Assembly: GCA_007116525.1 (NCBI GenBank)
Contig: SKIH01000008.1
Span: 1-13,219, forward strand
Direction of reading: 5' to 3'
Origin: Bacilli bacterium
GTDB taxonomy: Bacteria; Bacillota_I; Bacilli_A; RF39; UBA660
DNA length: 13,219 nt
Below are positions 1-6,292 of the stretch, one piece after another (position 1 is the stretch's first letter; every line of letters starts with the position of its first letter). The notes beneath the pieces are model-generated. The model did not search any database, was not told the origin of the DNA, and saw only the letters and a program-made list of their open reading frames with translations. The translations under genes were made by a program, and so were the position numbers.

Positions 1-326
1 ACTTTACCATAGACGATAGCATAGGAGATTTATTGACTAGAGATAGTAATAATTATACTGTCTTTATTGATGATACTTTAGAGAATGATACAATATTAGT
101 CGAAGTAAATCATATTGATGATTTCGTAAAAATTAAAAGTGTTCGTATTGTTGAAGGATATATTTCTGTTAGCCATACTGAAAGAATTAAGTTAGCTAAT
201 TTGTTTAATTTATTTGTAGACAATTTAAAAGATGAAGAAATTTATAACTATACTAAAGTTTTTGATTACAAAATCGATGTATTTGTAAACCAAGACACTT
301 TAGATTCACTAATGTTAGAAGAATAA
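1..326 (+). CDS. 3' end of an unrecognised protein gene (partial)
   Basis: The reading frame is open from base 3 to TAA at 324-326, with a second TAA directly after it, so about 107 codons are visible and the gene probably begins before the window. The visible part is acidic, alternates short hydrophobic stretches with polar ones in a beta-strand-like pattern, and has no membrane segment, cysteine or motif that I recognise. An alternative is a TTG start at 33, preceded by AGGAG at 23-27 with five bases of spacing, which would give a complete 97-residue protein. I prefer the partial reading because the frame continues upstream without a break and the purine run encodes ordinary codons, but ten upstream codons cannot settle it. 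A terminator hairpin follows at 346-377. Function unknown. Confidence 0.65.
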   Translation, partial: FTIDDSIGDLLTRDSNNYTVFIDDTLENDTILVEVNHIDDFVKIKSVRIVEGYISVSHTERIKLANLFNLFVDNLKDEEIYNYTKVFDYKIDVFVNQDTLDSLMLEE

Positions 327-345
327 TAAAAAGGAATTAATTTCT

Positions 346-377
346 AAACCTCGTACTTTGAAGTAGGAGGTTTTTTT
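346..377 (+). terminator. Intrinsic terminator whose 3' arm is the next gene's ribosome binding site
   Basis: AAACCTC (346-352) pairs with GAGGTTT (367-373). After a G-G mismatch (353/366), TACT (354-357) pairs with AGTA (362-365) around a TTGA loop. Seven T residues (371-377) follow, the classic Rho-independent form. The right arm contains AGGAGG (365-370), placed seven bases before the ATG at 378, so the folded hairpin would hide the ribosome binding site of the next gene. Confidence 0.75.
365..370 (+). promoter_or_regulatory. Ribosome binding site sequestered in the hairpin
   Basis: AGGAGG stands seven bases before the ATG at 378, which opens a clear signal peptide, so this is almost certainly the working Shine-Dalgarno site. 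Its last four bases pair with CCTC at 349-352 in the upstream hairpin, so transcripts that include position 346 would present it in a masked form. Confidence 0.7.
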
Positions 378-1712
378 ATGAAAAAATTATTTTTAATCGT
401 AATATTATTTTTGTTTATGCCGGATGTTTTAGCAGTATCTTCAACATACTATGGTGAGTATTCGGAGTATTTTACTAGTAGTGATGAAATATTAGAAAGT
501 GATACTACTTTAGTTGAGGAGTACAAAGAATATCAATATTATAAGCAGATAGAGAAGGATTTAGGATACAACTACCACATGGGTGATGATTACATAGTAG
601 ATTATGACGATTATATTTTCACAGAGTTTAGTGATTATTATTATGAGTATCCGATTATTGAAGACTATGATCATCAAATCATTTCGCGATTTTATTATGA
701 ACATTATCGAATGATGCCATTTAAGCATCTGATATTCAACAACATATCTGGGTCATATGGAGCTTTAAGAATACCGGAAATAGAAATTTTTGCTAACGGC
801 AAAAAAGTTGATTATGAAGTTATTTGTGATCCGTGTACAAACTTTTTTGATTCAATTGTGAAAAACGGAAATAAAAAAGAATATTTAAATACCGTGTATA
901 ATGGTGGTGAATTAAAAATAGAGCTAGATGATTATTATTATTTTAACGAACTAGAAATCAGAGTTTACTTATATGACATTAGTGATAACATTAAAACTTA
1001 TGACATGTATATGTCTCCAGATGGCAGTATAGAAAGTGCGTATTTAAAATATAATTTCGCAAATGATTTTAAATATAACAACTTGGATGAAATAACATTT
1101 ATAGAAAAGTTAGAAGAAGATTATGTTTATTATAATCCAATGTTTGAAGATTCCATTTTAAAAGATAATAACTTTGTATTATTTCCAAACAAACTAGAAC
1201 AAGTAACAAAATATAAGTATAGAAAGTACTTATATAGGCATTATGAAAATGAGCTTAAAGTTTGTGATGAAGTTTCTGAGGAGTGCGTTTTTAAATCGGA
1301 AGATTATGAAACTTTTTATAAGTATAAAGTCAGAGATAAGTTAACTATTAAAGAAAATATTGAGATTAGTAGTAAAGATGATATACCCGATTATATAGTT
1401 TATAGTAGTTCAAAAGTGGAATATGAAATAATAGGAGATAAAATAAAATTTACAGTTGGAACATTGGAAGTTGAAATCCCTTATACATACATAAAGCAAG
1501 AGAGTGAAAAGTACGATAATAAGGGTATAAATATAGCAAAAACTAAAGTTAGTGATAATTCAAATCACAAAAGTAAAAACGATAAAAGAAAATTTCAAAT
1601 GAATATCGGCATTAAAAAGGCCGAAGAGATGAGTCCAATCACAAAATTTCCTTTGTTTATGTTTAGTAGTCTTTTATATGTAGGTAAAAAAATAAATGAC
1701 AGTATACACTAG
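378..1712 (+). CDS. Tyr-rich secreted or surface protein of unknown function
   Basis: A 444-residue protein that I do not recognise. Residues 1-19 form a clear signal peptide: two lysines, a hydrophobic core, and VLA before a predicted cleavage after Ala19. The next 90 residues are remarkably rich in Tyr, Asp and Glu (about 21 Tyr before residue 111). Residues 127-200 alternate in a way that suggests a beta-sandwich similar to discoidin-type (F5/8C) carbohydrate-binding domains; this is a weak fold guess. Cys150/Cys153 and Cys296/Cys303 could form disulfides outside the cell. After about residue 380 the chain becomes basic and polar, then has a short hydrophobic stretch (424-436, too short to be a firm membrane helix) and a basic tail. 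The start is fixed by AGGAGG at 365-370. The next gene overlaps its end by 17 bases, and a prepilin gene follows. Confidence 0.75.
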   Translation: MKKLFLIVILFLFMPDVLAVSSTYYGEYSEYFTSSDEILESDTTLVEEYKEYQYYKQIEKDLGYNYHMGDDYIVDYDDYIFTEFSDYYYEYPIIEDYDHQIISRFYYEHYRMMPFKHLIFNNISGSYGALRIPEIEIFANGKKVDYEVICDPCTNFFDSIVKNGNKKEYLNTVYNGGELKIELDDYYYFNELEIRVYLYDISDNIKTYDMYMSPDGSIESAYLKYNFANDFKYNNLDEITFIEKLEEDYVYYNPMFEDSILKDNNFVLFPNKLEQVTKYKYRKYLYRHYENELKVCDEVSEECVFKSEDYETFYKYKVRDKLTIKENIEISSKDDIPDYIVYSSSKVEYEIIGDKIKFTVGTLEVEIPYTYIKQESEKYDNKGINIAKTKVSDNSNHKSKNDKRKFQMNIGIKKAEEMSPITKFPLFMFSSLLYVGKKINDSIH

Positions 1713-1980
1713 TTTTGTAAAAGGCATTTGTTTTATTAATTTCGAAGGATATTTTGATAAAAAGTTAGCACTATCAACATTAAGTAATATGAGCTATATG
1801 AAAATTATAGCTTTAAATATTAAAGATTTGCTCTTGTATAACCCTAGTGACTTGGCGGATTTAAAAGGTGTTGTTGAAAGAAGTTTCTTTTATTTGATAA
1901 GTGATTGGAGCTATCCTAGTTATGATCTGATAAGTTTTAAAGATGCAAGCTATATTTTAAAAAAACATAGTAATTTATGA
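1696..1980 (+). CDS. Small protein of unknown function, possibly STAS-like
   Basis: A 94-residue protein whose ATG lies 17 bases inside the end of the secreted-protein gene, in another frame, which suggests translational coupling. The ribosome binding site is weak (TAGGT at 1681-1685). No signal peptide or membrane helix is evident. The order is a strand ending in FEGYF (residues 15-19), a helix, a hydrophobic strand (MKIIALNI, about 35-42) and then a leucine-rich helix, which loosely recalls STAS-domain topology (anti-sigma antagonist fold). I give that only as a weak guess; no phosphorylatable serine motif is evident. The coding strand carries the extended -10 promoter of the prepilin gene at its last codons. 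It could also be a small partner of the secreted protein or of the prepilin. Confidence 0.6.
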   Translation: MTVYTSFVKGICFINFEGYFDKKLALSTLSNMSYMKIIALNIKDLLLYNPSDLADLKGVVERSFFYLISDWSYPSYDLISFKDASYILKKHSNL

Positions 1981-1986
1981 TATAAT
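1978..1986 (+). promoter_or_regulatory. Extended -10 promoter of the prepilin gene
   Basis: TGATATAAT fits the extended -10 form TGnTATAAT (hexamer at 1981-1986). No good -35 element is visible 17 bases upstream. It overlaps the stop codon of the preceding gene. The expected start near 1992-1994 leaves a leader of only about 10 bases, with the AGGTGAT ribosome binding site almost at the 5' end. Confidence 0.6.
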
Positions 1987-2003
1987 TATTATAGGTGATA
2001 AAT

Positions 2004-2360
2004 ATGAAAAAAGGTTTTACATTAGTAGAGATCTTAGTAACAATAGGAGTCTTAGTTCTTATTTTATTAATAGTTACACCATCTTTGGTAGGTGTTATAA
2101 ATAATTCTAGACAGAAATCTTTTGAAGAGACTGAAAGAAGTATTATAAAGGCCGCGAGTTTGTATATTAATTATAATCGTGAATATCGTCCAGATGAGAT
2201 TGGTCAAAACCATTATATTGATGTTTTAACCTTGCAAGATGAGGGCTATTTGGAAAGAGGTATCACAAATCCTATCACGGGAGAGTTAATCGTTGGTGCT
2301 TATGTAATTGTAACTAATACAGAACATGGTTTTGAATATGAATTAGAATATAATTTTTGA
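2004..2360 (+). CDS. Type IV prepilin-like protein (ComGC-like pseudopilin)
   Basis: The 118-residue product opens with the class III prepilin signature: KKG followed by FTLVE, then a hydrophobic helix of about 20 residues. Prepilin peptidase would cut after Gly4, methylating Phe5 and leaving Glu9 as the conserved Glu5 of the mature pilin. The globular part is short (about 80 residues), acidic and ends after a beta-rich segment. It contains DEGYLERGITNP-IT (79-92), also found in the prepilin at 11304. ATG 2004 is chosen over an in-frame GTG at 1995 because it gives the canonical short leader and because the GTG lies inside the AGGTGAT ribosome binding site (1993-1999). Such proteins build competence or type IV filaments or act as minor pilins. 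No assembly genes are present nearby. It has its own promoter at 1978 and a terminator at 2368. Confidence 0.88.
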   Translation: MKKGFTLVEILVTIGVLVLILLIVTPSLVGVINNSRQKSFEETERSIIKAASLYINYNREYRPDEIGQNHYIDVLTLQDEGYLERGITNPITGELIVGAYVIVTNTEHGFEYELEYNF

Positions 2361-2367
2361 TTTGGAA

Positions 2368-2397
2368 AAAGGTTTAATTTATGTTAAACTTTTTTTT
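2368..2397 (+). terminator. Intrinsic terminator after the prepilin gene
   Basis: AAAGGTTTAA (2368-2377) pairs with TTAAACTTTT (2384-2393), one G-T wobble, around a six-base loop; eight T residues run from 2390 to 2397. The stem is AT-rich but continuous over ten pairs. It occupies the place where the -35 region of the uvrA promoter would lie. Confidence 0.75.
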
Positions 2398-2398
2398 G

Positions 2399-2407
2399 TG
2401 GTATAAT
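2399..2407 (+). promoter_or_regulatory. Extended -10 promoter of uvrA
   Basis: TGGTATAAT gives a perfect TATAAT (2402-2407) with the TG extension, directly after the T-tract of the preceding terminator. There is no clear -35 hexamer, as the upstream bases belong to the terminator hairpin. A start near 2414 gives a leader of about 17 bases. No SOS (LexA/DinR-type) operator, GAAC-N4-GTTC, is evident here. Confidence 0.65.
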
Positions 2408-2430
2408 ACTTATGCTTTGAGGTGATAAAA

Positions 2431-5250
2431 ATGGATAATATTGTTGTTAAAGGTGCTCGTGAGAACAACCTTAAAAATATAAATATAACGCTTCCTAAAA
2501 ACAAGTTAATTGTAATGACTGGAGTTTCTGGAAGCGGTAAGAGTAGTTTAGCGTTCGATACTATATATGCTGAAGGTCAAAGAAGGTATGTTGAGAGTCT
2601 CAGCGCTTACGCTAGACAGTTTTTAGGTGGATCTGAAAAACCATTAGTAGATAGTATTGAAGGTCTTTCGCCTGCCATTAGTATTGATCAAAAAACTACG
2701 AATAAAAACCCAAGAAGTACGGTAGGTACAGTTACAGAAATATATGATTATTTAAGACTTTTGTACGCTCGTGTAGGAACGCCTTATTGTCCGGTTCACA
2801 ATAATCCTATTACTAGTCAAACTATAGATGAAATGACTAATAGAGTTTTAACGTTAGAAGTAGGTGCCAAAATTAGGGTTCTGTCACCAGCTGCGTGGGG
2901 TAAAAAAGGAACTCATAAAGATTTGATTGAAAAATTAAGAAAAGATGGTTTTGTTAGAGTTATTATAGATGGTGAAGAATATGATCTAATGGAAGAAATA
3001 GAACTTGAAAAAAATAAAAAGCACAACATAGATGTCGTTGTAGATAGGTTAATAATTAAAGATGATATAAGAAGTAGGTTATATGATTCTATTGAATTAG
3101 CCCTAAAGAATGGTGAAGGAAAAGTAATCATCGATGTTTTAGGAAAAGAAAGAATGGTAATGAGTGAAAATTATGCATGTCCTCATTGTGACTTTTCTAT
3201 TCCGGAGTTGGAACCAAGAATCTTTTCATTTAATTCACCATATGGTGCTTGCCCTGTTTGTAAAGGGTTAGGTGTTCAACAAAAAGTAGATTACGATTTA
3301 ATTGCACCAAACAAAGAATTAAGTATAAATGAAGGTGCATTACTTCCTTTAAATGTGAAGGATGAATCTAATATTTACTATACGAATTTAAAGGAAACTT
3401 GTAGCCATTATGGTATAAATATGGATGTGCCTATAAAAAAATTAACAAAAAAACAACTAGACGTAGTTCTTTACGGATCAAATGAACCAATATCTTTCAA
3501 ACACACGTCTAAAAACGGAAATGTAAGATATTCTAAAGATTATTATGAAGGTTTAATTGTAAATTTAGAGAGAAGATATATTGAGACAAAAAGTGAATGG
3601 ATTAGAGAGTGGATAGAACAGTTTATGACTGAACTACCTTGTTCAGCATGTAATGGTGCAAGACTTCAAGACTCAGTTTTATCTGTAAAAATCAACAAAT
3701 TGAATATTCATGAGATGTCTTCCCTTAGTATTAGAGATTTATATAACAAAATGGATAAATTAAAATTGAATAAGGAACAAAAGGAAATAGCCGAACTAAT
3801 TTTAAAAGAAATTAAATCTAGATTATCATTTTTAATAAATGTAGGTCTTGAATATTTAACTTTAAGTAGAACGGCAGTCACTTTATCTGGTGGTGAATCA
3901 CAAAGAATTAGACTTGCAACTCAAATAGGTTCTAGACTTACAGGTGTTTTGTATGTTTTAGATGAGCCCTCTATTGGTCTGCATCAAAGGGATAACCAAA
4001 GACTTATTAATTCTCTTTTAGAGATGAGAGATTTAGGTAACACTCTAATAGTAGTCGAACATGATGAAGACACTATGAGATCATGTGATCATCTCGTTGA
4101 TATTGGTCCTAATGCGGGGATGCACGGTGGTCAGATCGTTGCAGAAGGGACACCTACAAAAGTTATGAAATCAAAAAATAGTATTACCGGAAAATATTTA
4201 AGTGGTGAATATAAAATTAAATTACCAGAAAAGTATAGAAAAGGAAATAAAAAATTTATTGAAATTATTGGTGCAGAAGAAAACAATTTAAAAAACATTG
4301 ACATAAAAATTCCACTTGGCACATTAACTTCTATAACTGGGGTTTCTGGAAGCGGGAAAAGTACATTAGTAAATGAAATATTATATAAATCGATTTCATC
4401 AAATCTTCATAAGAAAAAAGAAAAACCAGGAAAACATAAAAAAATAAAAGGTCTTAACAATATAGATAAGATTATAGAAATATCACAAGCACCAATTGGT
4501 AGAACACCAAGAAGTAATCCGGCGACTTATACCGGCGTATTTGATCCAATTAGAGATGTTTTTGCAGAAACTAGAGAAGCAAAGATAAGAGGTTACGGCA
4601 AAGGTAGATTTTCATTCAATGTAAAAGGTGGAAGATGTGAAGCTTGTCAGGGTGATGGTGTTAAGAAAATAGAGATGCATTTTTTACCAGATGTTTATGT
4701 AACATGTGAGGTTTGTAAAGGGAAACGATATAATAAAGAGACTCTTGAAATAAAATATAAAAACAAATCTATTTCCGATGTGTTAAACATGAGAGTAGAA
4801 GAGGCAGTGGTATTTTTTGAAAACATTCCAAAAGTCAAAAAGAAGCTTGATATGCTTATGGACGTAGGTCTTTCCTATATAAAACTTGGTCAAAGTGCAC
4901 CTACCTTATCAGGTGGGGAGGCAGGTCGTGTTAAACTTGCTAAAGAATTACAAAAAAAGCCAACCGGTAAAAGTTTGTATATTTTAGATGAACCGACTAC
5001 AGGTCTTCATACTGATGATGTTAAGAAGTTATTATTAATTTTAAATAGAATTGTTGAACATGGAGATACGGTTGTAGTAATCGAGCATAACTTAGATGTC
5101 ATAAAAGTTTCAGATTATTTGATTGATTTAGGACCCGAAGGTGGAGACTTAGGCGGTGAATTAGTTGCAGAAGGAACCCCTTTGGAAGTTTCTGAAGTAA
5201 AGGGAAGTTATACTGGACAGTTTTTAAAAGAGCATTTAAGTAGAAAGTGA
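2431..5250 (+). CDS. uvrA: Excinuclease ABC subunit A
   Basis: UvrA, the damage-scanning ATPase of nucleotide excision repair, which works as a dimer and loads UvrB on damaged DNA. At 939 residues it has the usual length. It holds two ABC ATPase modules: Walker A GVSGSGKSS (31-39) and GVSGSGKST (637-645), signatures LSGGESQR (485-492) and LSGGEAGR (826-833), and Walker B VLDEP (509-513) and ILDEP (851-855). Zinc ligands are visible at C250/C253/C274/C277 and at C736/C739/C759/C762, plus CSAC at 404-407. In the second signature Gly832 stands where most UvrA proteins have Gln. ATG 2431 is preferred over the in-frame GTG 2422 because GAGGTGAT (2419-2426) is its ribosome binding site. The gene is monocistronic, with its own promoter and terminator; uvrB is not adjacent. 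Confidence 0.98.
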   Translation: MDNIVVKGARENNLKNINITLPKNKLIVMTGVSGSGKSSLAFDTIYAEGQRRYVESLSAYARQFLGGSEKPLVDSIEGLSPAISIDQKTTNKNPRSTVGTVTEIYDYLRLLYARVGTPYCPVHNNPITSQTIDEMTNRVLTLEVGAKIRVLSPAAWGKKGTHKDLIEKLRKDGFVRVIIDGEEYDLMEEIELEKNKKHNIDVVVDRLIIKDDIRSRLYDSIELALKNGEGKVIIDVLGKERMVMSENYACPHCDFSIPELEPRIFSFNSPYGACPVCKGLGVQQKVDYDLIAPNKELSINEGALLPLNVKDESNIYYTNLKETCSHYGINMDVPIKKLTKKQLDVVLYGSNEPISFKHTSKNGNVRYSKDYYEGLIVNLERRYIETKSEWIREWIEQFMTELPCSACNGARLQDSVLSVKINKLNIHEMSSLSIRDLYNKMDKLKLNKEQKEIAELILKEIKSRLSFLINVGLEYLTLSRTAVTLSGGESQRIRLATQIGSRLTGVLYVLDEPSIGLHQRDNQRLINSLLEMRDLGNTLIVVEHDEDTMRSCDHLVDIGPNAGMHGGQIVAEGTPTKVMKSKNSITGKYLSGEYKIKLPEKYRKGNKKFIEIIGAEENNLKNIDIKIPLGTLTSITGVSGSGKSTLVNEILYKSISSNLHKKKEKPGKHKKIKGLNNIDKIIEISQAPIGRTPRSNPATYTGVFDPIRDVFAETREAKIRGYGKGRFSFNVKGGRCEACQGDGVKKIEMHFLPDVYVTCEVCKGKRYNKETLEIKYKNKSISDVLNMRVEEAVVFFENIPKVKKKLDMLMDVGLSYIKLGQSAPTLSGGEAGRVKLAKELQKKPTGKSLYILDEPTTGLHTDDVKKLLLILNRIVEHGDTVVVIEHNLDVIKVSDYLIDLGPEGGDLGGELVAEGTPLEVSEVKGSYTGQFLKEHLSRK

Positions 5251-5252
5251 TA

Positions 5253-5281
5253 ATGTAAACAACTAATATGTATGTAAACAA
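5253..5281 (+). repeat. Direct repeat ATGTAAACAA
   Basis: ATGTAAACAA occurs at 5253-5262 and again at 5272-5281, 19 bases apart start to start, with a related GTGTAAAAC immediately after (5282-5290). The copies lie between the uvrA stop and its terminator. Spacing near two helical turns could suit a binding site, but chance in AT-rich DNA is as likely. Confidence 0.35.
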
Positions 5282-5309
5282 GTGTAAAACTTATATTTGT
5301 TTTAATGTT

Positions 5310-5345
5310 AAAAACCCTTATTTTAAAAAGAAAATAAGGGTTTTT
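5310..5345 (+). terminator. Strong intrinsic terminator after uvrA
   Basis: AAAAACCCTTATTTT (5310-5324) pairs perfectly with AAAATAAGGGTTTTT (5331-5345), 15 base pairs around an AAAAAG loop, with the T-tract as part of the right arm. The A-run on the left means that it could also stop transcription from the other strand. Confidence 0.9.
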
Positions 5346-5361
5346 GTTTGTAATTTATTCT

Positions 5362-5390
5362 TTGACACTTGCGGCTATTTAAAATATAAT
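5362..5390 (+). promoter_or_regulatory. Perfect-consensus SigA promoter of the lipoprotein gene
   Basis: TTGACA (5362-5367) and TATAAT (5385-5390) are separated by exactly 17 bases, the textbook housekeeping promoter. It is the only promoter in the window with both perfect hexamers. A start near 5397 gives a leader of about 18 bases before the ATG at 5415. Confidence 0.9.
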
Positions 5391-5414
5391 TGTAAATGAT
5401 AAGGGGTGCCACGA

Positions 5415-6221
5415 ATGAAGAAAAAATTACTAGGAATATTTTTATTATCAACACTATTTTTAACTGGTTGTACTGAAATTAATCTTTCATCTACAATTAG
5501 AACTGATGGGACTGCTGTTACAGAATTCAAGTTAACTATAACACAAACCGAAGAGGAATGGGCAGAATGGGTCCAGGGTGAACCTATTGACAATGTTGAA
5601 GACCTCAGTGATAGAGATGGTGTGTCAAGTTATGAAGTTATTGAAATAGATGAAGAAGTAGAAGGCGGTATAAAAAAAGGCGGCATATTAATAATTGAAA
5701 CTGATAATTTGGAAGCTTTTTCGGAAATTACTAAAGAAATCTTAGGAGATGTCGTACACGACACTCATTTAAATCAAAATGGTGATGATGTTGAATTCAT
5801 AATAGAAATTCCTAAACCAAATGATGATGGTTCAGAATTAAGTATGGGACTGGATCAAGAATTAGATATTGAATTTAAGCTAAGGATTAATGTCGAAGGA
5901 CGAGTTTTAGATCACAATGCAAAAAGTGTAAGCGGCAGCATTTATGAATGGGATTTTGTAGACAATAAAGACGATATCTACATAAAGTTTTTAAACGTAG
6001 TTGAAGAATATAATGATGAGTTAGAATCACCACAAGTTGATGATCAACAAGGTGAAAATATTGAAACAGAACAAGATAATGCAGAGGCAGAAGCAATTTC
6101 TGATACTTATAATAATGATATAGATGATAATAGTACTAAAATTATTGTTTTAGGAGTAGTATTTGGCTTAATAGCAATATTATCGCTTGTAGCACTTAAA
6201 GTTAGTAAGAATGGACTGTAA
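5415..6221 (+). CDS. LppM-like lipoprotein with C-terminal membrane helix
   Basis: A 268-residue lipoprotein. The signal peptide (residues 1-18) ends in the lipobox LTGC, with Cys19 to be lipidated. The following segment, in which beta strands begin with an IRTDGTAV turn (28-35), resembles the LppM domain of Gram-positive lipoproteins; I assign this by pattern only. Residues about 200-240 form an acidic, Gln/Asn-rich linker, and 242-262 form a membrane helix followed by a short basic tail (KVSKNGL), so the chain would be anchored at both ends with the domain outside. ATG 5415 is chosen over the in-frame GTG 5406 because it follows AAGGGG (5401-5406) by eight bases and gives a normal MKKK signal peptide. 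The gene stands alone between a consensus promoter and its own terminator. Precise function unknown. Confidence 0.82.
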   Translation: MKKKLLGIFLLSTLFLTGCTEINLSSTIRTDGTAVTEFKLTITQTEEEWAEWVQGEPIDNVEDLSDRDGVSSYEVIEIDEEVEGGIKKGGILIIETDNLEAFSEITKEILGDVVHDTHLNQNGDDVEFIIEIPKPNDDGSELSMGLDQELDIEFKLRINVEGRVLDHNAKSVSGSIYEWDFVDNKDDIYIKFLNVVEEYNDELESPQVDDQQGENIETEQDNAEAEAISDTYNNDIDDNSTKIIVLGVVFGLIAILSLVALKVSKNGL

Positions 6222-6234
6222 TAAGTCCTTTTTT
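6213..6234 (+). terminator. Intrinsic terminator overlapping the lipoprotein stop codon
   Basis: GGACT (6213-6217) pairs with AGTCC (6224-6228) around GTAATA, followed by six T residues (6229-6234). The stem includes the last sense codons and the loop contains the TAA stop (6219-6221). It is short, so read-through into the sigma genes is possible. Confidence 0.7.
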
Positions 6235-6246
6235 ATTTGCATTTTA

Positions 6247-6280
6247 TTTGTAAATATTATATTATATAAACATTTACAAA
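6247..6280 (+). promoter_or_regulatory. Inverted repeat in the promoter region of the sigma operon
   Basis: TTTGTAAAT (6247-6255) and ATTTACAAA (6272-6280) are perfect 9-bp inverted copies separated by 16 bases of pure A/T plus one C. The spacer holds likely -10 elements (TATAAA 6265-6270 or TATTAT 6255-6260), but there is no good -35. The right arm reaches the AAGGAG ribosome binding site (6280-6285). This layout fits an operator over the core promoter or start point; which protein binds is unknown. Confidence 0.5.
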
Positions 6281-6292
6281 AGGAGAGTTACT

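Noticed and set aside
2913..3131. Minus-strand ORF of 72 codons inside uvrA
   Set aside because: It lies fully inside a well-conserved uvrA frame and has low-complexity Ser/Leu composition. No ribosome binding site supports it.
5887..6096. Minus-strand ORF of 69 codons inside the lipoprotein gene
   Set aside because: A shadow of the AT-rich acidic linker on the coding strand (rich in His/Leu), with no start signal.
5415..6221. Lipoprotein as an anti-sigma factor for the sigma pair
   Set aside because: It has no cytoplasmic sigma-binding domain (only about seven residues remain inside), and it is in a separate unit with its own terminator. RpoD-like sigmas do not normally use such partners.
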